The notes below the pieces were generated by a model. It was not told where the DNA came from, ran no database searches, and was given only the letters and a program-made list of their open reading frames with translations. A stretch of DNA of 61,954 bases, taken from positions 1-61,954 of the forward strand of contig LSIG01000177.1 in NCBI GenBank assembly GCA_001556125.1, in the 5' to 3' direction. The translations under genes and the position numbers were made by a program. The stretch comes from Rhizobiales bacterium CCH10-E5. Its GTDB lineage: Bacteria; Pseudomonadota; Alphaproteobacteria; Rhizobiales; Beijerinckiaceae. Shown here piece after piece: positions 44,928 to 53,102 of this stretch (position 1 is the stretch's first letter; each line of letters opens with the position of its first letter).

Positions 44928-45958
44928 GGGCTCGCTTCATAACAGATGGCGGCCGTCAGACCATGCCAGGAGGGATCCAGCACCGCAGGCAGGCGGGCCG
45001 GCGCCTCGGCGAAAGGAATGTCCTCGCTGATCAGCGCGTCGAGCCGGTCGTCGGCGAGCAGTGCCATGGCGGCGGCGGCGCGGCGTGCATAGTCCCAGCG
45101 CGGGCGCCGCGATGGCGCGATGCCGCCGACCTGCGTAGAGATGAGCTGCAGCCGGCCGGCGTGAAAGGCGCCGCCGAGCGGAGCCGGCACCGTGCCCTCG
45201 CCATACCAGCTCAGCTCGACAATGCGGGCCTCGTAGCCCGCCGACGCGACGGCGGTGGCGAGGCCGGCGGGCGAGGCGCTGGCATGGAAGACGAGATCGG
45301 CCCCCGTCGGTGCGTCCGCCGGCAGGGCGAAACCGAAGCCGAGTGCCTGCGCCAATTCGGCGCGTGACGGCGAGACATCGACCAGTGTCACCTCTGAACC
45401 GGGCAGGCGCGCCGCGAGCCAGGCCACGAGCAGGCCGAGCACGCCACCGCCGACCACGACGATGCGGTCGGCCGGGCCCGAGCCGGCATCCCAATGGGCG
45501 TTGAGCGCGGTCTCCATATTGGCGGCGAGGATCGCGCGGCGGGCCGGCACTGCGTCGGGCACCGGGGTGAGCCGGTCGGCCGGCGCGACGAAGCGGTTCT
45601 GATGCGGATGCAGGCAGAAGACGGTCTGGCCGAGCCTGTCGGCGGGGCCCGCCTCCACCACGCCCACGGCGCAGTAACCGTATTTCACGGGGAAGGGGAA
45701 ATCGCCTGTCTGGAAAGGGGCGCGCATGCGGCCGTATTCGCCTTCGGGCACGCGGCCCTCGCAGACGAGCCGCTCGGTTCCGCGGCTGACGCCGCTCCAG
45801 AGCGTGCGGACGAGGCAGCCTCCCGTGGCGAGCGGCGGCAAGGCCTCAGCGTTCAGGGCGCATTCACGCGGCGCAACATACCAAAGCGCCGTCGCCTGGA
45901 TGCTTGCACTGGACGGAAATGCCGGCTTTAGCTCCCCGGCCTTGTCGTTCGGCGCCAT
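44924..45958 (-). CDS. zinc-less MDR dehydrogenase, first gene of PTPS-like operon
   Basis: 344 residues from ATG 45958; the open frame beyond (to 47878) is antisense to opgH. The nucleotide-binding loop is VVVGGGVLGLLVAW. At the catalytic zinc site the Cys of MDR enzymes is replaced: TLWSGVSRGTERLV, as in BchC-like dehydrogenases; KYGYCAVGVV stands where GHE is usual. Hence a zinc-independent oxidoreductase. It is 51 bp divergent from opgH, so their promoters overlap or are shared. Confidence 0.85.
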   Translation of the reverse strand: MAPNDKAGELKPAFPSSASIQATALWYVAPRECALNAEALPPLATGGCLVRTLWSGVSRGTERLVCEGRVPEGEYGRMRAPFQTGDFPFPVKYGYCAVGVVEAGPADRLGQTVFCLHPHQNRFVAPADRLTPVPDAVPARRAILAANMETALNAHWDAGSGPADRIVVVGGGVLGLLVAWLAARLPGSEVTLVDVSPSRAELAQALGFGFALPADAPTGADLVFHASASPAGLATAVASAGYEARIVELSWYGEGTVPAPLGGAFHAGRLQLISTQVGGIAPSRRPRWDYARRAAAAMALLADDRLDALISEDIPFAEAPARLPAVLDPSWHGLTAAICYEASP

Positions 45959-46009
45959 GTCCTGCTTCCCCGTCCCCTCTGCCCCCACCGCCTCGCCTCG
46001 ATCGATCGC

Positions 46010-47860
46010 ATGACAGAGACAGCCATGAACGAGCGCCCCGCTCCGACCACGTTCCAGCCGGCGGCGCAAGGCCTGACCCTCGACGCCTTGCCGCTCTCCG
46101 CGACGGGCATGACTCCCGCCGGGCTGCAGGAGAAGGCAGTGCTGTCGCGCCGCCGCTGGCTGGTGCTCGCGCTCAATCTGGCGACGCTGGCGGGACTGCT
46201 CTTTGGACTGGCGCAGGTGCTCGGGGCAGGCGGCTGGACTGCCGCGGATAGTGCGATCTTTGTCGCCTTCCTGTTCGGCGCGCCCTGGACCGTGCTGGGC
46301 TTCTGGAATGCCGTGCTCGGCTTCTGGCTGCTGCACGGTGTGAAGGACGGGCTCGAGCGAGTCGCGCCTTTCGCGGCCGCTGGCGATCTGCCAACGCCGA
46401 TCCAGGTTCGGACGGCCGTTCTGATGACGCTGCGCAACGAGGACCCGGCCCGGGCGTTTGCGCGGCTCCATGTGGTCAAGAAGAGCCTCAATGCCACGGG
46501 CGAGGGCGGCTGGTACGACTATTTCGTGCTCTCCGACACCAACGATCCCGACGTCGCCGCAGCCGAGGAAAGGCTGGCTGCCGCCTGGCAGGCCGAGGCG
46601 GGCGAGGACTGCCGCATCGTCTATCGCCGCCGCAGCGACAATGCTGGTTTCAAGGCCGGCAATGTCCGCGACTTCTGCGAGCGCTGGGGCGCCGATTACG
46701 AGCTCATGCTGCCGCTCGATGCCGACAGTGTGATGTCGGGCGAGGCGATCGTGAAGCTGACGCGGATGATGCAGGCCTATCCGAAGCTCGGCATCCTGCA
46801 GAGCCTGGTCGTCGGCATGCCGAGCCAGTCGGCGTTCGCGCGCATCTTCCAGTTCGGCATGCGCCAGGGCATGCGGCCCTACACCATGGGATCCGCCTGG
46901 TGGATCGGCGATTGCGGCCCGTTCTGGGGTCATAACGCGCTGGTGCGCATCGCGCCTTTCCGCGATGGCTGCCATCTGCCCGTGCTGCCGGGCCGCCCGC
47001 CGCTGGGCGGGGCCGTGATGAGCCACGATCAGGTCGAGGCGACGCTGATGCGCCGCGCCGGCTACGAGGTGCGCGTGCTGCCGGTCGAGGATGGCAGCTG
47101 GGAGGAAAACCCACCGACCATGCTCGACTTTGCCAAGCGCGACCTGCGCTGGTGCCTCGGCAATCTGCAGTATCTGAAGCTGATGGACATTCCCGGCCTG
47201 CTGCCGATGAGCCGCTTCCAGCTGTTCTGGGCGATCCTGATGTTCCTCGGCCTGCCGGCCTGGACGCTGATGATCGCGCTGCTGCCGCTCAAGGCGATCG
47301 AGGATCGCGGCATCGCCGACTATCCCGCCGGGCTGGCGGCCGGGCTCTATTTGCTCTTTCTGGCGATGTATCTCTCGCCCAAGCTCGCGGGCTTCGCGGA
47401 CATCCTGCTGAGGCGGGGCGGTGCCGCCGCCTATGGCGGGCGTCTGCGCTTCGTCGCCTCGGCGGCGATTGAACTGGTCTTCGCCTTCCTGCAGGGCGCG
47501 GTGTCGAGCTTCCGCACGACGCTCTTCATGATCGGGCTGCTGTTCGGCCGCTCGCGCATCGGCTGGGGCGGGCAGGCTCGTGACGCCCATGCGCTCTCGC
47601 TGGCAACGGCGTTTGCAGGGCTGTGGCCGCATCTGCTTTTCGCGCTCTATCTGTTCGGCACGTTGGCGGTGATATCTCCGGTGCTGCTGATCTGGTCGCT
47701 GCCGCTGACGGCTGGCTATCTGCTGGCGATCCCCTTTGCGATGGCGACGGCGCTGCCCTCGCTCGGCGCCTGGTTCGCGCGGAAGGGGCTCTGCGGCATC
47801 CCCGAGGATTTCGACGCGCCGCCGGTGCTGCAGGCGATCCGCGCCGAGGCTCGTCCATGA
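46010..47860 (+). CDS. opgH: glucans biosynthesis glucosyltransferase OpgH/MdoH
   Basis: 616 residues from ATG 46010 (46025 also possible). Two N-terminal helices, then the GT2 catalytic domain with VLMTLRNEDP, YFVLSDTNDPD, NAGFKAGNV, LPLDADSVMSG and the QxxRW-type region RDLRWCLGNLQYL. A C-terminal set of four to five helices follows. OpgH makes osmoregulated periplasmic glucan backbones. The proteobacterial version is usually about 700-850 residues with extra helices, so this is a short form as in other alphaproteobacteria. No opgG follows. Confidence 0.93.
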   Translation: MTETAMNERPAPTTFQPAAQGLTLDALPLSATGMTPAGLQEKAVLSRRRWLVLALNLATLAGLLFGLAQVLGAGGWTAADSAIFVAFLFGAPWTVLGFWNAVLGFWLLHGVKDGLERVAPFAAAGDLPTPIQVRTAVLMTLRNEDPARAFARLHVVKKSLNATGEGGWYDYFVLSDTNDPDVAAAEERLAAAWQAEAGEDCRIVYRRRSDNAGFKAGNVRDFCERWGADYELMLPLDADSVMSGEAIVKLTRMMQAYPKLGILQSLVVGMPSQSAFARIFQFGMRQGMRPYTMGSAWWIGDCGPFWGHNALVRIAPFRDGCHLPVLPGRPPLGGAVMSHDQVEATLMRRAGYEVRVLPVEDGSWEENPPTMLDFAKRDLRWCLGNLQYLKLMDIPGLLPMSRFQLFWAILMFLGLPAWTLMIALLPLKAIEDRGIADYPAGLAAGLYLLFLAMYLSPKLAGFADILLRRGGAAAYGGRLRFVASAAIELVFAFLQGAVSSFRTTLFMIGLLFGRSRIGWGGQARDAHALSLATAFAGLWPHLLFALYLFGTLAVISPVLLIWSLPLTAGYLLAIPFAMATALPSLGAWFARKGLCGIPEDFDAPPVLQAIRAEARP

Positions 47861-48615
47861 ATCCCATGCTCCACGCACCCGGCACGGCGAAGGCCATCGG
47901 CCGGTCGCTTCGGGTCTATCACGGCGACAAGTCCCGCCATCCGGCGATGGACGCGCTCTACGGCCGGTTTCTGAAGCCGGGCGACCTCGCCTTCGACATC
48001 GGCGCGCATGTCGGCGACCGCATCTCCTGCTTCCGTCGGCTCGGTGCGCGTGTGGTCGCGCTTGAACCTCAGCCGGGGCCGGCGCGTGCGCTGCGGCTGA
48101 TCCATGGCCGCGACCCGCACGTCACGCTGGTCGAGGCCGCCTGCGGCGATGCCGAAGGCGTCGTGCGGCTGCGGATCAACAGCGCCAACCCCACCGTCTC
48201 GACAGCCTCCGACGCCTTTGTCGGCGCGGCGCGCGGGGCGGAAGGCTGGCAGGAGCAGGTCTGGGACCACGAGATCGAGGTGCCCTCCACGACGCTCGAC
48301 GCGCTGATCGCGCGCCATGGGCTGCCGGCGCTGCTGAAGATCGACGTCGAGGGGTTCGAGGCCCATGTGCTCGCGGGTCTCTCCCGGCGCGTGCCGGTGA
48401 TCTCCTTCGAGTTCACCACCATCCAGCGTGATGTTGCGGAGGCTTGCCTCGCCCGCCTCGAGGCGCTGGGGCCCTATCGCTTCACGGTCTCGCTCGGCGA
48501 AAGCCAGCAGCTTGATCTTTCGGAGCCGGTCACAGGAGAGGCCATGCTCGATTATCTGCGCGCCCTTCCGCATTCCGCCAATTCGGGCGATGTCTACGCC
48601 CTCCTGCAGAACTGA
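47857..48615 (+). CDS. FkbM-family methyltransferase
   Basis: 252 residues. Starts with ATGA overlapping the opgH stop, so the two are coupled. FkbM core: LAFDIGAHVGDRISCFRRLG, VVALEPQPGPARAL, and LLKIDVEGFEAHVLAGL, followed by ISFEFTT. FkbM enzymes O-methylate sugars or polyketides; linkage to opgH suggests decoration of the periplasmic glucan or a related glycan. That link is inference. Confidence 0.88.
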   Translation: MNPMLHAPGTAKAIGRSLRVYHGDKSRHPAMDALYGRFLKPGDLAFDIGAHVGDRISCFRRLGARVVALEPQPGPARALRLIHGRDPHVTLVEAACGDAEGVVRLRINSANPTVSTASDAFVGAARGAEGWQEQVWDHEIEVPSTTLDALIARHGLPALLKIDVEGFEAHVLAGLSRRVPVISFEFTTIQRDVAEACLARLEALGPYRFTVSLGESQQLDLSEPVTGEAMLDYLRALPHSANSGDVYALLQN

Positions 48616-48627
48616 GATCCGACCCCG

Positions 48628-49605
48628 ATGCGCGCCAACCGTCTTCGCCTCGCCCTGTTCGCCCTGGCCCTCTCGGCCGCCCCCGCTTTCGCGGCCAGCG
48701 ACGTGGCGGTGGAGGTCAAGAACGAGTCGGAGCCGGTGCTCTGCGCCGAGAAGGACAACGTCACCATCAAGGCGATCTCGCCTGAAGTGCGGCGCTTCCA
48801 GATCGAGGCGGCGCATCCAGCCTATATCGCCGGGCTGATGCGCGACAACTGGGATGCGGACTGGACCGCCTGCGACATGACGGGCGACCCGGTCTTCGCC
48901 GCCGTGACCCCGCCGCGGCGCGTCACCTTCTACGAGAGCATCGAGTACTGGCTCGTCGGCTACACTTTTCCGACCTTCTGGAGGCCCTCCGAAACGACTT
49001 TCAAGGTCGGAGACCGCGTCGAGAAGGGCCTGCATCTCGTCCAGCTTTGGAAGCTCGGCAAGGATCGTTCGCACGAATTGCTCGTGGTCTATCCGCAGGA
49101 CGGCTACTGGCGCGCCCGGCCGATGCCGCCGGCGCCGCTCGCCGCCACCGCCTATGGCTCCTCCTTCCTGGTCGGGCCGATCGTGCAGGATGGCGCACGC
49201 CCGGTCGTCAACATCCGCGAAATCGAGTTCGACCCGAAGACGGTTTCGTTCAAGATGAGCTTCAAGGATGGTTCGAGCGGCACGCTGAAGCTCGACAGCG
49301 TCGACGAGAATCGCATGGTGCTCGACGTCGTGCTCGACCGGCCGGTGGGCGGCGGCAACGCCTTCGTCGCACTGCGCTCGATGTACGTCACGGAGTTCAA
49401 CAATGACGTCGCCCGCATCGCCATTCGCGAGCCGGGTGCCAAGGGTTGGCGCGAGGAGCCGCTGATGCCCTTCGCCGGCGGCAAGGCGACCGATGTGTGG
49501 ATGGGCCGGACCACCCATTCCCGTCACAACACCTCCTCGCCCGACATGGTGTTCCGCAACTTCTCAAAAGACCCGAACCCGCCCGTCCGCGCCGAGAAGA
49601 AGTAG
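48628..49605 (+). CDS. conserved-looking periplasmic protein of unknown function in opgH operon
   Basis: 325 residues. Signal peptide LRLALFALALSAAPAFAA. The mature part is beta-rich with KNESEPVLCAEKDNVTIKAI, YESIEYWLVGYTFPTFWRPS, LHLVQLWKLGKDRSHELLVV and MVLDVVLDRPVGGGNAFVAL. I do not recognise a family, and OpgG/MdoG homology is not evident. It follows the FkbM gene by 12 bp. A periplasmic glucan-processing partner that replaces OpgG is an attractive but untested idea. Confidence 0.75.
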   Translation: MRANRLRLALFALALSAAPAFAASDVAVEVKNESEPVLCAEKDNVTIKAISPEVRRFQIEAAHPAYIAGLMRDNWDADWTACDMTGDPVFAAVTPPRRVTFYESIEYWLVGYTFPTFWRPSETTFKVGDRVEKGLHLVQLWKLGKDRSHELLVVYPQDGYWRARPMPPAPLAATAYGSSFLVGPIVQDGARPVVNIREIEFDPKTVSFKMSFKDGSSGTLKLDSVDENRMVLDVVLDRPVGGGNAFVALRSMYVTEFNNDVARIAIREPGAKGWREEPLMPFAGGKATDVWMGRTTHSRHNTSSPDMVFRNFSKDPNPPVRAEKK

Positions 49606-49715
49606 CCGGGGCGGGGGCGCCGGGCGGAACGCATCGCGACGCTGTCGCGTTGCCGCATGACGCGGGCGGCGCGGCAGGCTAGCCTCTGCTCGCATCAACA
49701 AACTCCGGAACCGTC

Positions 49716-50522
49716 ATGCCTCGTTTCGCCGCCAATCTCTCGATGATGTTCAACGAGTGGGCCTTCCTCGACCGCTTCAAGGCGGCCGCGGATGCCGGCT
49801 TCGCGGCGGTGGAGTTCCTGTTTCCCTATGATCACCCGGCCGAACAGGTCGGGCTGGCGTTAGCGGGAGGGCATCTCCAGCAGGCCCTGTTCAACCTGCC
49901 CCCCGGCGATTTTGCCAAGGGCGAGCGCGGCATTGCGTCCCTCGCCGGGCGGGAGGACGAATTCCGGGCCGGTGTCGAGACCGCGCTGGCCTATGCACAC
50001 GAGACGGGAGTGAAGCGCCTGCACATGATGGCGGGCCTCGCCGATCCCGAGGACGCGACCGCGCAGGCGACCTATCGTGCCTCGCTGGCCTATGCCGCCG
50101 ATGCGCTCGCCCCCCACGGCATCGATCTGCTGCTCGAGCCGATCAACGGCAAGGACATGCCGGGCTATTTCCTGAACGACTTCGACCGCGCCGCAGCCTA
50201 TGTGCGCGAGTCCGGACGGCCGAACGTCCGGCTGCAGTTCGACATGTATCATTGCGAGCTGATCCATGGCGACGTGGCGGGACGACTGAAGGCGCTGTTC
50301 CCGCTCGTCGGCCATGTCCAGATCGCCAGCGCCAATGGCCGCCACGAGCCCGACGATCAGGGGCCGGACTATCCGCAGCTGTTCGCCCTGCTCGACGAGC
50401 TCGGCTATGACGGCTTCGTCGGCTGCGAGTATCGGCCGCGGGCGGGGACGCTCGAAGGGCTCGGCTGGTTTGCGCCCTATCGCCGGCACGACCCGCGGCC
50501 CGGCCCGCTGGACGCCGCGTGA
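49716..50522 (+). CDS. hyi: hydroxypyruvate isomerase / 2-oxo-tetronate isomerase (Hyi/OtnI)
   Basis: 268 residues, a TIM-barrel xylose-isomerase-like fold. FAANLSMMFNEWAFLDRFKA at the start is the Hyi signature; metal ligands are seen as LLLEPINGKDMPGYFL, QFDMYHCELIHGD, HVQIASANGRHEPD and GFVGCEYRP. Hyi interconverts hydroxypyruvate and tartronate semialdehyde; OtnI acts on 2-oxotetronate. The stop overlaps the glk start. Confidence 0.9.
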   Translation: MPRFAANLSMMFNEWAFLDRFKAAADAGFAAVEFLFPYDHPAEQVGLALAGGHLQQALFNLPPGDFAKGERGIASLAGREDEFRAGVETALAYAHETGVKRLHMMAGLADPEDATAQATYRASLAYAADALAPHGIDLLLEPINGKDMPGYFLNDFDRAAAYVRESGRPNVRLQFDMYHCELIHGDVAGRLKALFPLVGHVQIASANGRHEPDDQGPDYPQLFALLDELGYDGFVGCEYRPRAGTLEGLGWFAPYRRHDPRPGPLDAA

Positions 50523-51520
50523 TGACGCCCTTCGCCTGGCCTCTGCTGGTCGCCGATATCGGGGGCACGAATTGCCGCCTCTCGCTGGTCGAGACCGCGG
50601 GCGCCCGGCCGGTCCATCTGGCTCGCATCCCGACCGGCAGCCAGGCGACACCCGAAGCCACGCTGGAGGGCGTGCTGACGACACTGGCGCAGCGGCCGCG
50701 CTCGGCGGTTCTCGCCGTGGCCGGTCCGCTCGAACGGCGCGAGGCCCGGCTGACCAATGCGAACTGGACCTTCGACGGTCCCGCGCTCGGCCGGGCTCTC
50801 GGGCTGGAACAGGGGCTGCTGGTCAATGATTTCGAGGCGCAGGCGGCGGCGCTCGCCATCCTGCAAGACGGGGACGTGACCACGCTCGTGGCCGGCGAGC
50901 CGGAAGCCGGCGGCACGCGGCTCGTGCTGGGGCCGGGCACCGGTTTCGGGGCGGCCGCCCTGGTGACGCGGGCGGGGCGCAGCGTGGTGGTGCCGACCGA
51001 AGCCGGGCATATCGGCGTCGGACCGGAAGATCCGACCGAGGAGAAGATCTGGCCGGCGCTGTCTGCCGGGCTGCCGCGGGTTACGGTCGAGTCGCTGCTC
51101 AGCGGCGACGGGCTGGTGCGCTTCCACCGCGCCGTGGCGGACGGTTCCGGCCTTCGCGAACCCGATGTCAGCGCCGCCGATGTGACGACGCTCGCGCTGG
51201 ACGGCGACCCGGCCGCGCTGATGGCCGTGATCTGCTTCTGGCGGCTGCTGGCGCGCGTGGCCGGGGACCTCGCGCTCGTCTTCAAGGCGACGGGCGGCGT
51301 CTATCTCTCGGGCGGGATCGTGCCGCGCCTGCTGCCGCTGGCGGCGAAGAGCGCGCTCGGGAGCGTTTTCGCCGGCAAGCCGCCGATGGAGGAGTTGGCG
51401 GCGCGCTTTGCGCTGCATGTGGTGACGGCCCCGGATGCCGCCGAGCGCGGCATGGCCGCCATCGCTGCGGCGCCCGAGCGCTTCGGCCTCGACGATCCGG
51501 CGCGCTTGTGGTTTGGCTGA
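50522..51520 (+). CDS. glk: glucokinase
   Basis: 332 residues from ATG 50522; GTG 50519 is equally open. ROK-less Glk type: LLVADIGGTNCRLSLVE, LTNANWTFDG, LVNDFEAQAAAL, LGPGTGFGAAALV, PTEAGHIGVGP and GGVYLSGGIVPRLLP. It makes glucose 6-phosphate. Following hyi with a 1-bp overlap, it forms a small sugar-metabolism pair. Confidence 0.93.
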   Translation: MTPFAWPLLVADIGGTNCRLSLVETAGARPVHLARIPTGSQATPEATLEGVLTTLAQRPRSAVLAVAGPLERREARLTNANWTFDGPALGRALGLEQGLLVNDFEAQAAALAILQDGDVTTLVAGEPEAGGTRLVLGPGTGFGAAALVTRAGRSVVVPTEAGHIGVGPEDPTEEKIWPALSAGLPRVTVESLLSGDGLVRFHRAVADGSGLREPDVSAADVTTLALDGDPAALMAVICFWRLLARVAGDLALVFKATGGVYLSGGIVPRLLPLAAKSALGSVFAGKPPMEELAARFALHVVTAPDAAERGMAAIAAAPERFGLDDPARLWFG

Positions 51521-51553
51521 GGACGGCATGCCGCCCGGCGGGCCTCTCCTGTT

Positions 51554-52618
51554 GTGACCGCGCCCGTCTTGTCCGCCATCCTCCCCATCCAGATGCTCCG
51601 CGCGCTCGCCGCCTTCATGGTGGCGGTGCATCATGTCCAGCCGGATGCGTCGGCGCTGGCCCGGCTCGGCGGACGATCCTTCACGCCGAGCGATCTGCTG
51701 CCCTGGATGGCGGGCGTCGACATTTTCTTCGTCGTCTCCGGCTTCATCATGGTCCATGCCTCGGCCTCGCTCTTCGACCAGCCGGGCGCACCGGCCCTGT
51801 TCCTGAAGCGGCGGCTGGTGCGGATCGTGCCGCTCTACTGGGCGGCGACGACGCTGTTCCTGCTGGTCGGGCTCATGGTCCCCTCCATCCTGAATTCCGC
51901 CGCGCCGACGCCCGGCCAGATCGCGGCCTCTTATCTGTTCTGGCCGGCGGCAGCTCCGAGCGGATTGGTCCAGCCGGTCTATTCGCTCGGCTGGACGCTG
52001 AATTACGAGATGCTGTTCTACGTGCTGTTCGCAGCGGCGCTCGCCCTGCCGCGCGCTCTCGTCGTACCGGCTGTGACGCTCGCGCTCGTCGCCTTGGTCG
52101 GTGCGACCAGTGTAGCAGGGTCGCTGCCGTTGCCCTTCGGCTTCTGGGGCCAGCCGATCGTGCTCGAATTCGCCGCCGGCATGGGGATCGCGCTGCTGCA
52201 TCGGCGTGGCTTGATGCTGGGGGCGGGCCCACGCGTCGCGCTGGTGGCCATGGCCGTCAGTCTTTTGCTTTGGAGCCCGCATGCGCCGCGGCCGGCGGGT
52301 CCGTGGCGCGATCTCGCCCTGCATGGCTCGGCGGCCGCGCTGCTGGTGCTGGCGGCGGTGACGGGGCCGCGCGATCCGGCCGCGCCTTCGGCGCTGGGGT
52401 CGGCGCTGGTGCGCGTGGGCGATGCCTCCTATGCGCTCTATCTCGTCCACCCCTTCGCGATCCGCGGGTTGCGCGAGGTCTTCGCGCGGCTCGGGCTGCT
52501 GGAGCCCTGGCTATTCGTCATGGCTGCCCTGGCCGGCGCGGTGATCGCGGCGCTGCTGGTGCATCGCCTGTTCGAGGCTCCGGTGACGCGCGCGTTGCGG
52601 CGCTGGACGGGCGCCTGA
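51554..52618 (+). CDS. acyltransferase family 3 (OafA/YrhL-like) membrane protein
   Basis: 354 residues from GTG 51554. About ten helices; the N-terminal motif IQMLRALAAFMVAVHH contains the catalytic His pair region, then GVDIFFVVSGFIM and FLKRRLVRIVPLYWAATT. Such enzymes O-acetylate surface or periplasmic polysaccharides. Its position 3.7 kb after opgH is suggestive only. Confidence 0.9.
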   Translation: MTAPVLSAILPIQMLRALAAFMVAVHHVQPDASALARLGGRSFTPSDLLPWMAGVDIFFVVSGFIMVHASASLFDQPGAPALFLKRRLVRIVPLYWAATTLFLLVGLMVPSILNSAAPTPGQIAASYLFWPAAAPSGLVQPVYSLGWTLNYEMLFYVLFAAALALPRALVVPAVTLALVALVGATSVAGSLPLPFGFWGQPIVLEFAAGMGIALLHRRGLMLGAGPRVALVAMAVSLLLWSPHAPRPAGPWRDLALHGSAAALLVLAAVTGPRDPAAPSALGSALVRVGDASYALYLVHPFAIRGLREVFARLGLLEPWLFVMAALAGAVIAALLVHRLFEAPVTRALRRWTGA

Positions 52619-52627
52619 ATCTCGCCA

Positions 52628-52966
52628 TCAATCGAGGCGGCGGCCCTTCAGCGATTGCCCGACGACGCCTCCGCTGCGGCGGCGCTCCGGCCGCTTCGCC
52701 TTGATCGCCGCGACATGCTCGGGCTGGGGGTGGTAGCCGCGCTCCATGATCTCGAGCGAGTATTCCTCATAGGTCAGGCCGAGCGCTTCGGCGTTGTCCT
52801 CGCGGCGCAGGGCAATGTCGCGCGGCTTCTTCCAGGCCTTGCGATGGGCGAATCGCCAGTCGAAGAAGCGGCCGATCCGGCCCGCACCCGTCTCAGAGCG
52901 GCGCTGACGCGCCTGCAGCGGCGGCCCGCCATTATGGCCGATTCCGATGGGGCGCTGACGCGGCAT
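52628..52966 (-). CDS. hypothetical basic protein with GHNGGPPL motif
   Basis: 112 residues from ATG 52966 (GGAGGAGAG upstream). The N-terminus PIGIGHNGGPPL is a short motif seen in several Hyphomicrobiales proteins. The rest is rich in Arg/Lys: DWRFAHRKAWKKPRDIALRR and LGLTYEEYSLEIMERGYHP. Possibly nucleic-acid binding, function unknown. Convergent with the acyltransferase, 9 bp between stops. Confidence 0.72.
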   Translation of the reverse strand: MPRQRPIGIGHNGGPPLQARQRRSETGAGRIGRFFDWRFAHRKAWKKPRDIALRREDNAEALGLTYEEYSLEIMERGYHPQPEHVAAIKAKRPERRRSGGVVGQSLKGRRLD

Positions 52967-53102
52967 GGGCTCTCCTCCGACCCGGCGGTCCCGCAAGGCT
53001 ACGGTTCCGGTCGGTTTTCGCAAGCGCCGTGCCAGGGCCTGCGGGCGTGACATCGCCGGCCCGCCGGTCTATCCCGCCTTCCATCTCCGACACGGACACG
53101 CC

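Noticed and set aside
44924..47878. 984-residue minus frame spanning opgH and the MDR dehydrogenase
   Set aside because: The part beyond 45958 is antisense to opgH, rich in Gln/Arg/His, with no domain. Only 44924-45958 is a protein.
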